Of a stretch of 64,000 bases of DNA, positions 18,974 through 28,230 are shown piece after piece. Position numbers and translations under genes: made by a program. The stretch covers positions 4,123,001 to 4,187,000 of the forward strand of contig NZ_CP094351.1 of the NCBI RefSeq assembly GCF_022807995.1. Reading direction: 5' to 3'. Source of the DNA: Pseudomonas orientalis. Lineage in GTDB: Bacteria > Pseudomonadota > Gammaproteobacteria > Pseudomonadales > Pseudomonadaceae. The notes under the pieces were generated by a model. The model saw only the letters and a list, made by a program, of their open reading frames with translations, was not told the DNA's origin and did no database searches. Position 1 is the first letter of the stretch. Every line of letters starts with the position of its first letter.

Positions 18974-19849
18974 TCAATGCTTGGATATAGGGGCACCTAG
19001 ACTACATACCATAGGTAGGACGGGTATCGATTCCCATCCGACCAGAATCCCGCCCCTTTCAAAAGGCAGTGGACTATGTTTTGAAGTAGCACGGACGTTA
19101 CCGGTTTGTGAAGAGTTACCTGGAGCGGTAATCCAATTCCCCATATCCCATCCAGCAAGATCGTGTACATAGACCGAGCTGGGAGTGGGATGCTGAGTTG
19201 TTCTGAATTTATTATCAGGCCCGTAAGAATAGATAAGCCGATTGTAGCCATTATGTATGGCTGGTGAAGGTGCGACGTTATGTAGCTTAGTGACTCCGCC
19301 ATGGTGGGGGGCAATTACAGCGACTGGCGGAAAATATTGGAAAGACTTGGGAAAATGGCTATAAGCGCAGTCGCCCGTTAGGAGCCAGCTTGCAGAGAAC
19401 TTTGAGTCGTTATTCTCAACTGCCAAAATTATGCCTGAGTTGTTTCGCGAAGTGCCAATTCCGAGTGCAAATTTCATCAGTTGTCCGCTAGGCAGTATAG
19501 ACGACCCTACGGTATTTTCGGGCATGTCCAAGACCAATATTCTTCCCCCATGAGAAATTATTTCATGAGCAAAGCTTTTATGTACCGCATCCAACTGTTG
19601 TCGTGGAACTACCCAAGTTAAGGGTAAAGCCAGGGGTTTAATGCGCAATGCCCCAGCCCAATGATCCTGATCCCAGTGAGATAAAATTACTAAGGGATTG
19701 TTGCAAGTGCAAAATGCCAGAGCTGGCGGAGCGGTTGACACATGAGCGCCTATCCCGCACCCCAAATCGAAATATACGGCTGGGCATTTTTCGTTTACAC
19801 TTGAAATTAACGCATTAGCATTACCTTGTCCCACATCGTAAATCGCCAA
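18974..19849 (-). CDS. ComEC-like metallo-beta-lactamase fold protein, last gene of a three-gene cassette
   Basis: The 291-aa protein has the MBL-fold metal motif SHWDQDHWAG (H-x-D-x-D-H type), GDCAYSH and IAPHHGG further on, like the hydrolase domain of ComEC and related phosphodiesterases, but with no membrane segments. A TTG start at 19849 follows the stop of the upstream gene (TAA ending at 19850) with no gap, so translation is coupled. MBL proteins of this kind cut nucleic acids or nucleotide derivatives; the substrate is unknown. Confidence 0.75.
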   Translation of the reverse strand: MAIYDVGQGNANALISSVNEKCPAVYFDLGCGIGAHVSTAPPALAFCTCNNPLVILSHWDQDHWAGALRIKPLALPLTWVVPRQQLDAVHKSFAHEIISHGGRILVLDMPENTVGSSILPSGQLMKFALGIGTSRNNSGIILAVENNDSKFSASWLLTGDCAYSHFPKSFQYFPPVAVIAPHHGGVTKLHNVAPSPAIHNGYNRLIYSYGPDNKFRTTQHPTPSSVYVHDLAGWDMGNWITAPGNSSQTGNVRATSKHSPLPFERGGILVGWESIPVLPMVCSLGAPISKH

Positions 19850-20401
19850 TTAGTCAGCGCTATAGACGCGGCGCGCTAGCTCTTGCTCAAGCTGCAATGG
19901 GGAAATCATGTCAGAAGTTGCTAATGAAAACTCGTTATTAAGTTTATCTTGATGAGCACGATTGATTTTTGTGGTGACTAACGTTGCGTCGATAGGCGAC
20001 TTAAATAGACTTGTATAAATCTTTGCATTTCCTGTACCAGTTCCCTGATCAAGTATATAGATGTTAAACCAATTGCTTTCGTAAAAAAGTTCAAGCGCCT
20101 CTAAATCATTGAAGCCTTCATTTTGAACGGTGGTTTCAATTTCGACTCTAAAGATGACAGAATCTTCATAGGGGTTTTTTTTGAAACTGCTGAGCGGTTC
20201 CATCAGTCGATAGTTCTGATTTCTCTGAATACCACAACTATGTAAATGTTGTTTTAAGATCGCATTATATGAAATAATTAACCGCCCATCTTGCTCATTC
20301 AAAAGTTCAATATCATCAACTCTCCCATAAGCCTCACCATCTTCAAAGTCTATAACCCTAAAATCGGCGTCCTTGTCAAAAAAATAATTCACAACCGGCA
20401 T
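19850..20401 (-). CDS. Unknown protein, middle gene of MBL cassette
   Basis: A 183-aa soluble acidic protein with no motif I recognise; it reads as mixed beta-strand with one charged C-terminal helix. It is 50 bp below the 314-aa gene and abuts the MBL gene. Its low GC matches both neighbours. The tight linkage suggests a chaperone, antitoxin or adaptor for the MBL enzyme, but this is only inference. Confidence 0.65.
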   Translation of the reverse strand: MPVVNYFFDKDADFRVIDFEDGEAYGRVDDIELLNEQDGRLIISYNAILKQHLHSCGIQRNQNYRLMEPLSSFKKNPYEDSVIFRVEIETTVQNEGFNDLEALELFYESNWFNIYILDQGTGTGNAKIYTSLFKSPIDATLVTTKINRAHQDKLNNEFSLATSDMISPLQLEQELARRVYSAD

Positions 20402-20451
20402 CCTTGTTCGTCAGCTTACAAATATGGGACAGGAATTAAACTTTTAAATAT

Positions 20452-21396
20452 TCAAGACTGCAAGTCTGTAATTATTGAAATTGGTCCTTCATTAAACCCA
20501 ACCAAGTCTCCGCCGTCTATAAATTTCTCTAGAAAATCAAATACTATATCGATAGGACTGGACCACATTCTCTTTAATTCTTGAACAAAGAAAGCAAATT
20601 CATCATCAGGGCATCTATACTTCATTTCTGGACCATACAAAAATAAAAATTTCAGACAGTTCAGCGTTTCCAGAAAGTCACTAATGAAGAAATGGGATTT
20701 TTCAAACATAAGATGAACTCTAGGAATGCCATTATGATTAGACTCCTCGAAGTATATGAGTTTTTGATTCCCCTCGACTACACCAATACCAAAAACGCAA
20801 AATTCTTGTTTTTTACCCCAAAAAGTTTCCGTTCTTAACTTATTGCCATAATTTCCTTCAACCTCACCAAAAATTGCAACAGAACCTCCGTTCAAAATAT
20901 TGTCTAGCACCAAGCAAAGATCCGAATATCCAATTAGATTGGATAAAGCCCCTTTCATTTCTTTAAAAGGAAAAATTTCCGTAAAGCGATTCGATAATTT
21001 ATAGCTAAGCTGCGAGTCATTTCCGGAAACGTAGAGGGAGAACTGATCTAGATCTTTATTAAAGCAGACTCCGTATAAGTCCTCCAGCCTCTCCACGAGT
21101 TCGGAAATAATATGACCGCCAATTTTCTGATTAAATAAGCTAGCGAAAAAATACTGTACACCCCAATTGCGAATGTAGTTTTCGACTTGATCAAAAAAGT
21201 TCGGAGGCAGATTCCCTCTCATCAAACTCAAAGACCAGAAAGGGTACTCTTTAAACCCTCTAGGTGAATGCATCATGTTTTTATGGTTATCCATGCATTT
21301 TAAGATGCTGTAGAAATGCGTGGCCCAGTAAGATCGCTGATCCGCTATTATAATTGGGCTTATCGGTGTCAGTACACTTTTTTTACCGCTTCTCAT
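20452..21396 (-). CDS. Unknown protein, first gene of MBL cassette
   Basis: A 314-aa protein with no recognised domain. It has many aromatic residues (YWATHFYSI, FLFLYGPEMKYRC, KRMWSSPIDIVFDFLEKF), is strikingly AT-rich compared with the chromosome, and begins a three-gene run on the minus strand. A 15-bp palindrome lies 74 bp upstream of its ATG. No signal peptide or clear membrane helix is present, so it is probably cytoplasmic. It could be the sensor of the cassette. Confidence 0.65.
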   Translation of the reverse strand: MRSGKKSVLTPISPIIIADQRSYWATHFYSILKCMDNHKNMMHSPRGFKEYPFWSLSLMRGNLPPNFFDQVENYIRNWGVQYFFASLFNQKIGGHIISELVERLEDLYGVCFNKDLDQFSLYVSGNDSQLSYKLSNRFTEIFPFKEMKGALSNLIGYSDLCLVLDNILNGGSVAIFGEVEGNYGNKLRTETFWGKKQEFCVFGIGVVEGNQKLIYFEESNHNGIPRVHLMFEKSHFFISDFLETLNCLKFLFLYGPEMKYRCPDDEFAFFVQELKRMWSSPIDIVFDFLEKFIDGGDLVGFNEGPISIITDLQS

Positions 21397-21469
21397 ATAG
21401 CACCAGAATATTCCTTATTCTTTCCGATCATGTAGATCACCCAATGCAACGATATTATCGCCTCTAGAT

Positions 21470-21484
21470 GACGTCTCAGACGTC
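21470..21484. promoter_or_regulatory. Palindrome upstream of the MBL cassette
   Basis: GACGTCTCAGACGTC has perfect 7-bp arms around a single central base, 74 bp before the start of the 314-aa gene. It is a candidate operator; no dedicated regulator gene is adjacent. Confidence 0.4.
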
Positions 21485-22002
21485 TTAGTTCAATCTGGAT
21501 CAGGTGATTTGCCCCTATGTGCCTTGTAATGGCCATATTTAACTTTTCTCTATTAATTACATAAAGCGTCCTGAATTGGGATTCTGGATGTTTGATCGGT
21601 TGTAGACTTAGATTGGCAGCTTAGCGGCGGCCTGGCAAGTGGCCATCATTAAACTGCTAGAATTAAGTAGTCCGGTCAGCCTCAAGCGTTTACTTACACG
21701 CCGTGTCGGAGACTGTCTGGCCTGCATCAACCTCCTATGAACGGCCGTTACGGGACGATTTCCGCCTGTCGGGAAGGTCTAAAACCGGCCAAAAGCAGTC
21801 GCTCAGATGTGTCCACAATAGGTATGCGATACCAGAACCGGTGGCAACAACCTCTACGACAGCAACGGCAACGGCACCAGTGGATAACGCTGTACAGGCC
21901 ACTTATCACATCACCTACATACAGACCTTTACTTTACATAAAATGGTCATGTGTTCGATACAGAGTAGCCGTGAGGATGACCCTGGACCTCGCCTGAACC
22001 AG
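21485..22002. other. Intergenic region without a gene
   Basis: About 500 bp between the MBL cassette promoter region and the end of the next cargo gene. I see no credible gene. Short fragments around 21720-21890 look like decayed coding or repeat sequence. Confidence 0.5.
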
Positions 22003-23340
22003 TCACTCCATGAAATATGATCCAAGCCCAAGATTTGGATAGCTCCCGCTCGGGTTGTTGAAAACGTAGGTGCAGCTCTGGCCGACTTGAGGAGCTTCGT
22101 CTGTTTCGACCCAATCGGAATCACTGATGAATGCAATGCACGCCAGATGCTTATGACGATCGTTAGTCATCAACTCTTCGGAGAACACTGAGAGCAGGTT
22201 TGGCTGTACCTTGCATACCGCTATCATCCTATTGCTGTCCATCCCTTCAAGACGTATGACCAAACAGCCAGGTCGCTTCCCACTCATCTGTTTTCGAATG
22301 GCGTGTTTTGCAGAATCCTCCCACGCTTTCAAAGTGCGGTGGTCTTCCTCACTCGCGACTGTCAGCAGAACACAAGCAAGTTTCGGCGTGGTGGCGATAA
22401 GTCTCATCGACTCCATCACCCCCGCATGGTTCTGGACGTGATTGCTGAACAGTTCAGCGAGATGAGCTTGATCCTTGATTTCGCCCGGCGCGAATGGCTC
22501 AATCGAAAGCTTTTCCAAGGAAAACAATCCATCGCCGCCAACAGCATTATTGTGGATGGCAGCGCAAACTTTATTGCGCAAATCCTTCAACTCGGTAGTT
22601 GCTGTGGGTAGTCGCTTTGGCACTGTGATCGAGACGCCAACCATTGCGCCATGAGAAAGTGTAGGGGATAGCGATGTCAGGAGTTCTGCCAGGAAGCCCA
22701 TGGCCTCTTTCTGTGGAATTCTCAGACCCTTGTCAGAAGAGAACGACTTACATTCGACCTCAAAGGCATCCTGGCCCCCTCCACTAGCAAGAATATCGAA
22801 GGTGTCAACGCTCTTAGGAGTCGCCTCAGGCCATTCTACTGTGAGTCCTCTGCGGTGGAGGCCGATCGCCACATGCAGTTCAAGGACCATCGCCCGAAGA
22901 TCGGTCGGGTTATTGAATGCACCAGCAACTCGACCTGCGAGGCTGCTGCGACCAGACTGGGCCTCAGCATCACAAAGGGAATTAACCTGAATCGCAAATG
23001 CCATGGCGGCCTTCACAGCTTCCCATGACTCGATCTCCATTGCCCCAACACCAGCATCGAACCAGGTCAGGCCATAGGCGATATAATTTTCGGCGATCAG
23101 GAGTTGGGTCGAAATGGGCTTGGCTTTGATCTCGTGTTTCAAGCTCTGTGTACGCTTGAGCCAAGGTTTTTTTGGAAGTCGTGTGACCAGCCGGGCATAG
23201 ATCAAAGGAAAGTCATCAGCGTACATTTCGGTGATCATAGGCATACCGGAGCTTGGGGGGTCGAAAACGTACACTAGGAGAAGCAGCCGCGCACGCACAG
23301 TGCAATCCTCAGATGCGGAATCATCATAGCCGATCGGCAT
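22003..23340 (-). CDS. PD-(D/E)XK nuclease-like orphan protein
   Basis: The 445-aa protein has a candidate restriction-endonuclease-fold core in its middle: E154 in a helix (MVLELHVAIGLHRRG), D182 (VDTFDIL) and E196-C-K198 (AFEVECKSF), the spacing of a PD-(D/E)XK site. The flanking N- and C-terminal regions are unrecognised. It may be a DNA-cutting defence effector. The start is uncertain because no clear ribosome site precedes the ATG; an internal methionine at residue 33 is possible. It is divergent from the 352-aa gene, sharing about 200 bp of upstream DNA. Confidence 0.6.
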   Translation of the reverse strand: MPIGYDDSASEDCTVRARLLLLVYVFDPPSSGMPMITEMYADDFPLIYARLVTRLPKKPWLKRTQSLKHEIKAKPISTQLLIAENYIAYGLTWFDAGVGAMEIESWEAVKAAMAFAIQVNSLCDAEAQSGRSSLAGRVAGAFNNPTDLRAMVLELHVAIGLHRRGLTVEWPEATPKSVDTFDILASGGGQDAFEVECKSFSSDKGLRIPQKEAMGFLAELLTSLSPTLSHGAMVGVSITVPKRLPTATTELKDLRNKVCAAIHNNAVGGDGLFSLEKLSIEPFAPGEIKDQAHLAELFSNHVQNHAGVMESMRLIATTPKLACVLLTVASEEDHRTLKAWEDSAKHAIRKQMSGKRPGCLVIRLEGMDSNRMIAVCKVQPNLLSVFSEELMTNDRHKHLACIAFISDSDWVETDEAPQVGQSCTYVFNNPSGSYPNLGLGSYFME

Positions 23341-23539
23341 TGCGCCATTAGTGTTTAGACTGAGCCCCCAATGGCTCGTATCGGCCAGAAACGGGAATCG
23401 TCTCTACAATGGTGCCCTGACTCTGAACGAGACGAAGGTAGCGTACAACCTTGGCTACAGGTAGAGCGAGCAGAACTGATGGCTTGGTAGTTACGCTTCT
23501 GCGTAAGATCAAGCGTCCAGCTAAACAGGGAGATCTGTA

Positions 23540-24598
23540 ATGAAATCATTGAGGCGACACCGCGACCGCCTACCCATTTTGGGTTGCTGGCCACAGCAGT
23601 GGGTCAAAGATGACACCGTCTGGCATATGTTTGAGTTACAACTGAAGCCGGACGGAAATGTTGATTGGTATCTTCGTCGGGATGATGTTGCCCATGGCGG
23701 CTATGGCCCGATTACCTATCAAAATTACGACGCGGCCGTGAACGAAGCCAAATCTACAAATCTTCTGCTTAAATATACTGTAAACGATCTTGCGTTAAAT
23801 TCTGAACAAGCCGCTTCGATACGTTTGAAAGTGCAGAAGGCGCTGACGGCTGAAGAGCGGCTGATGAGCGAGGAAAGGCTCATGTTGATGGAGGCTATCA
23901 AGCGTCATGCGGCGGACCCTAGGCCTAGACTGGAAGACCTGACGGTCTTGAATGGTAGCGACGTTCTACGAACAGAGCTGCATAAACGCCTACTGCAATA
24001 CCCCTATGTGCAGCTAGTTTTTTTGGCGCGATACGGTTCACTTCTTGAATGCGAAGGTAACTTCACTTGGCGCAACATTGGAGCTAATAGTCACAGGGTA
24101 GGCATCTACGCTTACCGCGAGAAAATCGCGCGAGGGTTTGGGATGAGTGGTACTGACCACTGGGGGCAAACCAAAGCTGCAATTCGCGATGCGCTTCTTC
24201 CGCGCGCAAACAAGTTGCTACACCTTGCCAGCGTGAAACTGTTGCTCGCAGATGCGTTGCGTCGAGGGCAGCGGGTTTTGATCGTGGGTAGTTTCGTGTT
24301 CTGGTACGAAAATGGCACTGTTCCGCAGTGGGTAGTGAAGCAAGTAGGTGCTTCGGGTAAGTCCGAGACTGGAGAGGCGATGTGGCTTGAAGGTACGATA
24401 CTATCCAAGAACCATGGCCGAATCGTTGTGCTGCCTTACATCAAAGAAAACGGGGAGCGAGTGCAGGGACATACCAAAAATGCACCTCATGACGGTAAAG
24501 CTCTACCGCGTCACCGGAATGACTACGTCGAACTTCCATTTGAAGTTCTGAAAGGGGATTTAATGTACAGCCTATTCGGTGAATTAAATTACGAATAA
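23540..24598 (+). CDS. Unknown 352-aa orphan protein
   Basis: A complete frame with a good ribosome site (GGGAGA, 7 nt before ATG). The protein has an N-terminal beta-rich part (WHMFELQLKPDGNVDWYLRRDD), a central helical stretch with the repeated AEERLMSEERLMLMEA, and a C-terminal part that looks like a small beta barrel (RVLIVGSFVFWYENGTVPQWVVKQV, ending in basic and acidic residues). I do not recognise a family. It is divergent from the PD-(D/E)XK-like gene and could form a pair with it. Confidence 0.65.
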   Translation: MKSLRRHRDRLPILGCWPQQWVKDDTVWHMFELQLKPDGNVDWYLRRDDVAHGGYGPITYQNYDAAVNEAKSTNLLLKYTVNDLALNSEQAASIRLKVQKALTAEERLMSEERLMLMEAIKRHAADPRPRLEDLTVLNGSDVLRTELHKRLLQYPYVQLVFLARYGSLLECEGNFTWRNIGANSHRVGIYAYREKIARGFGMSGTDHWGQTKAAIRDALLPRANKLLHLASVKLLLADALRRGQRVLIVGSFVFWYENGTVPQWVVKQVGASGKSETGEAMWLEGTILSKNHGRIVVLPYIKENGERVQGHTKNAPHDGKALPRHRNDYVELPFEVLKGDLMYSLFGELNYE

Positions 24599-25330
24599 TA
24601 GATTAGTAGCGAAAAAAGATTTGACTAAGATAACCATTGATAAATTACGACAAGGTCGCTATCTGCCGATTACAGCCGGAAGCAGATAGCCGCTTTAGCC
24701 CCATGGCGAGTGAAGACCCAAATTATCCTTCAAAGAAAACGCCCCTCAGACATGCGCTTCGATGAAAATATGGGCAGCCACAGTCTCGGCTACATCCGAG
24801 ATCTCGCAGTGCTTTCTCGATATACAGTCAAGACATACTAACTGCTGCGGATCACTCGTAGGCTATCTGCGACCATCGGGGCCGCCTCCTCCGACCACGA
24901 AAATGGCGACGTAAATGCACTGGCACCCGCATGTTCTACAATCGGAAACTTTTGCAGATTTCATCCTTTAGCTCCATCAGACGGCCGCCAGATCATCGAG
25001 CCCAATCACCTCCCCACGCCCAGCACTAGGCTTTAGTCAGTGATTTAGTATCCCGAAGCTTGTTTTCGCATCGCTAGAAGTACGCGTAGATTGGCAATGA
25101 GAGGCCTAGCTTCAAACCCACTGGTTACCAGGGCGCTGAGTCAAAAATCGAGACGTCTAAACCTAGACAAAATTCGGAATGTATTGCCAATTTTGAAAAA
25201 ATGAGTTAACAGAGAAAGGCAATCCGCCAGCGCTCTGCGCTTAACGTTGCCTAGGTTAGGGATAACCATTCTCAGCTCGCATTGCTGTGCATGCCGTTAC
25301 TCTAGCAAGGGGCTCAGGGAAGGGAAGACT
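24599..25330. other. Intergenic region upstream of the ABC-3C operon
   Basis: About 730 bp without a convincing gene; several stop codons occur in every frame. It contains the hairpin at 24658-24690 and should contain the promoter of the rightward operon starting at 25331. Confidence 0.55.
24658..24690. repeat. Perfect 9-bp inverted repeat
   Basis: GCTATCTGC (24658-24666) and GCAGATAGC (24682-24690) form a 9-bp stem with a 15-nt loop, 60 bp after the 352-aa gene. There is no following T-run, so it is a weak terminator candidate or an RNA-stabilising hairpin. Confidence 0.45.
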
Positions 25331-26380
25331 ATGCCAGTTAGCGTTCGCGTGTTGAAAGCGTTTCACGGCGATTGCATATTTATAACCGTTGAGTTAGGAA
25401 CAGTCACGGAGAGAATTTTGATCGATGGGGGTCCACAGACTACCTTCGGAGCCTCTCCACAGGGAGAACTCAGAGCCCTACTTAATGAGCTAGAAGCTCA
25501 GGATAAAAAAATTGATCTTGTCATACTCACTCATGTTGACGATGACCATATAGGTGGCTTGATAAAGGCTTTTGAGGTCAACGACGGTCTGAGCAAGCTT
25601 GCACGCAAAGTAATTTTTAATTCTGGGCGACTTATCCACGAACACTTCAAAGTCCCGATAGACCCTAGCAAAGAAATATCAGGAAATTTCACCCAATCCA
25701 AAAACACCTCAATTACTCAAGGGAACACACTAGAGCGATTACTAAAAAACCTTGGGGTATGGCATAAAAGCGTAATAAAGCAAGGTGATACAAACTCTCT
25801 TGAAAGCTGCGAGTTAATATTTCTAACACCTAACGAGGGGGAGCTAAAGAAACTGCTTGCAAAATGGGAAAAAGAACAACCAAGCCCCTTCACCTCTGCG
25901 TCAAACACCGATTGGAAAAAGAGCTACAAAGAGCTTCTTGAGCAAGACACATTCAAGGAGGATAACTCAACAACAAACGGTAGCTCTATCTCTTTCATTC
26001 TAAAAGTGGGCGAGCAAAATTTTCTTTTTTTAGGTGATGCTCATCCGACCAGTATCATCCAAGGTTTAGCAACGCTGGGATACGACTCCAAAACCCCTAT
26101 CAAAGCGGAAATAGTAAAACTTTCGCATCACGGTAGCAAAGGTAACACCAGCTTTGAACTACTGAACGCAATAGACTGCTTGAACTACATAGTTAGCACT
26201 GATGCAAGTCGACACAGCTTACCAAACAAGACAACTTTTGCACGAATTCACAGTAAAAATTCAAACTCAGTGATATTCTTCAATTATAAATCAGTAATAT
26301 CAAGCATTTACACGAATGAAGAACTGACTCAGTTGAGAGGTCATGTCATGGCACTACCTGGAGAGCTGAGCTTTGCCTGA
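25331..26380 (+). CDS. MBL-fold hydrolase, first gene of an ABC-three-component-type operon
   Basis: The 349-aa protein has the MBL motif LTHVDDDHIGG (H68, D70, D72, H73), a later FLGDAH and LSHHGSKGN, matching ComEC/Rec2-like hydrolases without a membrane part. The ATG at 25331 has a strong purine-rich ribosome site (AAGGGAAG) just upstream; an earlier frame extension to 25247 lacks one. Its stop overlaps the TTG start of the protease gene by 8 nt. In ABC-3C-type conflict systems an MBL or peptidase protein serves as effector next to an ABC ATPase; here both occur. Confidence 0.8.
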   Translation: MPVSVRVLKAFHGDCIFITVELGTVTERILIDGGPQTTFGASPQGELRALLNELEAQDKKIDLVILTHVDDDHIGGLIKAFEVNDGLSKLARKVIFNSGRLIHEHFKVPIDPSKEISGNFTQSKNTSITQGNTLERLLKNLGVWHKSVIKQGDTNSLESCELIFLTPNEGELKKLLAKWEKEQPSPFTSASNTDWKKSYKELLEQDTFKEDNSTTNGSSISFILKVGEQNFLFLGDAHPTSIIQGLATLGYDSKTPIKAEIVKLSHHGSKGNTSFELLNAIDCLNYIVSTDASRHSLPNKTTFARIHSKNSNSVIFFNYKSVISSIYTNEELTQLRGHVMALPGELSFA

Positions 26381-27701
26381 GCAAATTGAAAAAATACGCT
26401 CGCATGTTGTGATGGTTAACGACGGAAGCGGCGTACTAATCCAACCAGCGTTTGGCGACCACAGCTACATACTCACTGCCAAACACGTGCTGGAAACTGA
26501 TGAGAACTCGGGAGAATACCATGGCATCAGTGAAATCACCGTAATAGGAATGAACGGAGATACAATTGATTTAGCAGAATGTGTACTCAGCACTGATAAT
26601 GACATTGCAATATTGGTCACAAGTACTAAGCTAGACTCCAACCTGCAAATTGCAGTATCAAAACCGGAGAGAAACAAAAGAGTCCTTTATTACGGATATC
26701 CTGCTACCCGTCGGACCCTAGAACCTCGGGATAAATTAAGGGGGTACCCAGGGCAAATCACTGAAGTTGAAGGAGACAGATTTTCTTTAGCACTTGACGG
26801 AGAGCCACTTTGGGGTGAAGTAGCTGGAGCCTCTGGCGGGGGCGTATTCGTCGAGATTGGGGGGGATATTTTTCTCCAGGGAATTGAGTCGCGAGTCGAA
26901 GGCGTTGTCGACCGTGAGTTTCATGGAAGGGTGATCTGTACTCCCATAGCTATGGTCGAAAAGATCATCTCGGAAGCAAGGCTCGAAAAGATACACCCTC
27001 CATCTATGACTAGTTTTATTGGGCTAGTAGACAAGACATTCCGTTGCTTCGCACAAGCCGAAGACCCGAACAACCTTATATTCCTCATAAGTCAACTTCA
27101 AGAGCGCGGATACCTGCTCAGTTCAGCGAATGGAATAAACCCTTTTACGCTTTATGAAAAGTTCAAGAAGAAGCTATTAGTCAACGATTGCCCAGAGCAG
27201 AATCTTTACAATGAGGAGCTTTGGATAGCATATTTTGAGTTCTTAATAATCAGCTGCTTAATAGATGATATTGAGTTTGACTCTGTCGATTTTTCGTACA
27301 TTGACGAGAACTCCACCCGACGAAGATTTTTGTTTTCGACAGATCAAGAAAACTGGGTGTGGAAGCTGATGGATATCTTCCGATCCGATTTTCGAGGACT
27401 TAAACGCGGCGGGAAAATTGTAGTCAGCAGTGGGGATAGCGCCCCAAAGCATGAAGCTCGCCCGTCGTCTTTAGAAAGGGTTGTTGTTGATATCGGACGC
27501 AGACAAAAGAGTGAAATCATGGTCGACTCGGGAATCACAAATCCAGCAATTGACTTTAAAGTTTATAACTTAACAGGCTTACATAGACTTTGCGTAGTGA
27601 ATGACGACGAACAATTCTCTGAGTACTACGCCGGGAACGAGCAATACGGAAATGTAGAATTAATGGCCTTAGTCAAAGAACTCTATAATGCATATATCTA
27701 A
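26373..27701 (+). CDS. Trypsin-like serine protease component
   Basis: The 442-aa protein has an N-terminal trypsin fold with the triad readable at H38 (LTAKHVLE), D77 (NDIAIL) and S154 (GASGGGVF). There is no signal peptide, so it acts in the cytoplasm. About residues 200-440 form a second, mainly helical unknown region ending with a beta-rich part, perhaps contacting the middle component. The TTG start has GGAG 9 nt upstream and overlaps the MBL gene by 8 nt; its end overlaps the next gene by 14 nt. A protease switched on by an ATPase sensor would kill or stop infected cells; that is inference from the operon type. Confidence 0.82.
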   Translation: MPEQIEKIRSHVVMVNDGSGVLIQPAFGDHSYILTAKHVLETDENSGEYHGISEITVIGMNGDTIDLAECVLSTDNDIAILVTSTKLDSNLQIAVSKPERNKRVLYYGYPATRRTLEPRDKLRGYPGQITEVEGDRFSLALDGEPLWGEVAGASGGGVFVEIGGDIFLQGIESRVEGVVDREFHGRVICTPIAMVEKIISEARLEKIHPPSMTSFIGLVDKTFRCFAQAEDPNNLIFLISQLQERGYLLSSANGINPFTLYEKFKKKLLVNDCPEQNLYNEELWIAYFEFLIISCLIDDIEFDSVDFSYIDENSTRRRFLFSTDQENWVWKLMDIFRSDFRGLKRGGKIVVSSGDSAPKHEARPSSLERVVVDIGRRQKSEIMVDSGITNPAIDFKVYNLTGLHRLCVVNDDEQFSEYYAGNEQYGNVELMALVKELYNAYI

Positions 27702-28230
27702 ATCTGCGCAAAGCATCGAGTTTTTATCAGCACAGTTCCCCCGTGCCGCTTTTTCTTTGTATAGGTCAGAACCAGAAAATTACATTAGCTGTTTTGTTTG
27801 TTGGATCAAAGACGAAGCCGACCTGCTGTTCTTATGGAAAAAAGTAGCCAGCGTCATCGCTTACGAATATCAGAGCGAACTGGAGAGTAAATTTGATGCA
27901 TGGAATATATACCTTGCATTTGTAACCCCATCCAGCATTGCTAAAACTACAAAATATGAGATTGAGAATGACAAATTCTCTATGCGGAAGCTTGTAGTTT
28001 CAGAAGCCCAAAGTACTTTCGACCCTGAAACGCATTTAAATAATGAGATTTTAGGTTCTGATTTAAAGCTCAGCCCCGTATTCTCATATTCTCCTCGAAT
28101 AGATGAAGCGGAAGTAACCCAGTTACAAAATATTTTAAATCAGCTGATATCAGATAAGAAGTCAAACCCAACCCTTTCTTCGGAAAACGTTCTCTATTTG
28201 GCAAAGTGGATTACCGACAATGAAATTTAA
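27688..28230 (+). CDS. ABC-three-component middle component
   Basis: A 180-aa soluble protein between the protease and ATPase genes, overlapping both (14 nt and 11 nt). Its N-terminal part (SIYEYQ-like strand/helix: YISCFVCWIKDEADLLFLWKK then FDAWNIYLAFV) resembles the small middle component that bridges effector and ATPase in ABC-3C systems. No catalytic residues are evident. The identification rests on operon position, size and general resemblance, not on a diagnostic motif. Confidence 0.7.
   Translation: MHISKSAQSIEFLSAQFPRAAFSLYRSEPENYISCFVCWIKDEADLLFLWKKVASVIAYEYQSELESKFDAWNIYLAFVTPSSIAKTTKYEIENDKFSMRKLVVSEAQSTFDPETHLNNEILGSDLKLSPVFSYSPRIDEAEVTQLQNILNQLISDKKSNPTLSSENVLYLAKWITDNEI

Noticed and set aside
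21826..21884. Short frame reading DTRTGGNNLYDSNGNGTSG
   Set aside because: It looks like the end of a repeat-type protein, but there is no upstream gene and it is too short to support.
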